From the NCBI RefSeq assembly GCF_042677945.1, contig NZ_JBHUDN010000020.1: a stretch of DNA of 64,000 nt; one strand, 5' to 3'. The translations under genes and the position numbers were made by a program. Under the pieces are notes generated by a model. It was not told the DNA's origin and searched no databases. It was given only the letters and a program-made list of their open reading frames with translations. Source of the stretch: Haloplanus litoreus. Its GTDB lineage: Archaea > Halobacteriota > Halobacteria > Halobacteriales > Haloferacaceae. How positions within the stretch are numbered: the first letter of the stretch is position 1; each line of letters opens with the position of its first letter. Positions 63,580-64,000 of this stretch are shown here, in pieces.

Positions 63580-64000
63580 GTGTCACGTACCTCAAACCGC
63601 GCCGACGGCGACATCGTCCAGGACTTCCTCTCGGTCGCCGATCTCCTCGAGGAGCCACAGCTGGCTCAGCTGTACGCGTACCTCGCCCGGGAGGGGGAGG
63701 CGACCGTCCAGGACGTGATGGACGACCTCGAGCTCGCACAGGGAACCGCCTACAGCTACGTCAACCGGCTCGTCGACGCCGGCGTCGTCGACGTCACCGA
63801 CGACGAGCAGCCGCGCCGGTACGCCGCCCGTGAGATCGACCTGACCGTGACGACGGCCGCCAGTGACCGCGAGTACACGATCACGCCGGCGCTCATCGAC
63901 GCCGTCGGGCGCCGCGAGACGGACGCCGACATCGACACCTACATCGACCGCCACGGCGTCGCCGGCCTCGCGACGGCGCTCACCTACGCGATTGCTCGGG
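63580..64000 (+). CDS. winged-helix transcription regulator, partial
   Basis: Begins at a GTG at 63580 and runs off the window (140 codons seen). The first 80 residues fit an ArsR/TrmB-type winged helix: LEEPQLAQLYAYLAREGEAT, then VQDVMDDLELAQGTAYSYVNRLVDAGVV, then the wing DEQPRRYAARE. The following part (DLTVTTAASDREYTITPALIDAVG) could be an effector domain. Likely a repressor with nearby operators at 63543-63569. The C-terminus is unknown because the gene is cut by the window edge. Confidence 0.7.
   Translation, partial: MSRTSNRADGDIVQDFLSVADLLEEPQLAQLYAYLAREGEATVQDVMDDLELAQGTAYSYVNRLVDAGVVDVTDDEQPRRYAAREIDLTVTTAASDREYTITPALIDAVGRRETDADIDTYIDRHGVAGLATALTYAIAR

Overview
The window is haloarchaeal (class Halobacteria). 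The proteins are acidic and Asp/Glu-rich, several promoters consist of a TATA box about 27 nt before the start codon with no leader, exported proteins carry Tat signals, and typical haloarchaeal families are present: HalOD1, Bat-type HTH, HemAT, ParA and archaeal PriS/PriL. No rRNA, tRNA, CRISPR array or replication initiator is visible. ParA, a tyrosine recombinase and a type IV secretion-like operon point to a plasmid or an integrative conjugative element. By eye the first ~30 kb is lower in GC than the conjugation region (45-59 kb) and the right end (61.6-64 kb), suggesting a mosaic.

Layout. (1) 1-1.5 kb: two small membrane proteins and a Tat-exported protein of unknown role. (2) 1.6-29.8 kb: a ~28 kb block of DNA-processing genes that looks like an antiviral defence island. 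It holds a type III-like restriction-modification operon with an AAA ATPase (minus strand, 10.0 to 1.6 kb), a three-gene AddAB-like helicase-nuclease operon (10.3-16.7 kb), a polB-like DEDD exonuclease (16.7-17.8 kb), an HKD nuclease fused to an SF3-like ATPase (18.1-20.2 kb), and a ubiquitin-like/E2-like/JAB-E1 cassette running into a YprA/MrfA-family helicase (20.4-25.5 kb). It ends with a MrfB-like exonuclease and a second MrfA-family helicase (25.7-29.8 kb). (3) 29.8-31.3 kb: a ParA partition locus with 9-bp iterons before and inside its genes. (4) 31.5-39.6 kb: a sensory cluster (HalOD1 protein, LOV/PAS histidine kinase, HemAT transducer, Bat-like regulator). (5) 39.7-41.4 kb: a frameshifted transposase. 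(6) 41.8-45.0 kb: integrase, zinc-ribbon protein, exonuclease VII subunits. (7) 45.2-59.1 kb: a conjugation operon (pilin-like, VirB6-, VirB4- and VirD4-like proteins) ending in PriS/PriL-like primase genes. (8) 59.2-64 kb: a PIN-domain gene pair, a long intergenic region, a BglII-like nuclease, zinc-finger protein and an HTH regulator cut by the window edge.

How it fits together. The defence block combines DNA marking and recognition (Mod), translocation (Res, AddA-like, two YprA-family helicases), several nuclease folds (PD-(D/E)XK, DEDD, HKD) and a protein-conjugation cassette. YprA-family helicases are core parts of DISARM, Dpd and Druantia, but I know of no described system with this gene set, so the ubiquitin-like cassette plus YprA helicase operon is the best candidate for something new. 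The conjugation operon lacks a recognisable relaxase. Its coupling protein has a C-terminal region resembling a PD-(D/E)XK nuclease and is translationally coupled to a primase, which suggests an archaeal way of processing transferred DNA. Matching inverted repeats lie just before the conjugation operon and again near 62.1 kb, and partition-type 9-bp repeats recur inside the VirB4-like gene, which hints that the parts belong to one replicon.
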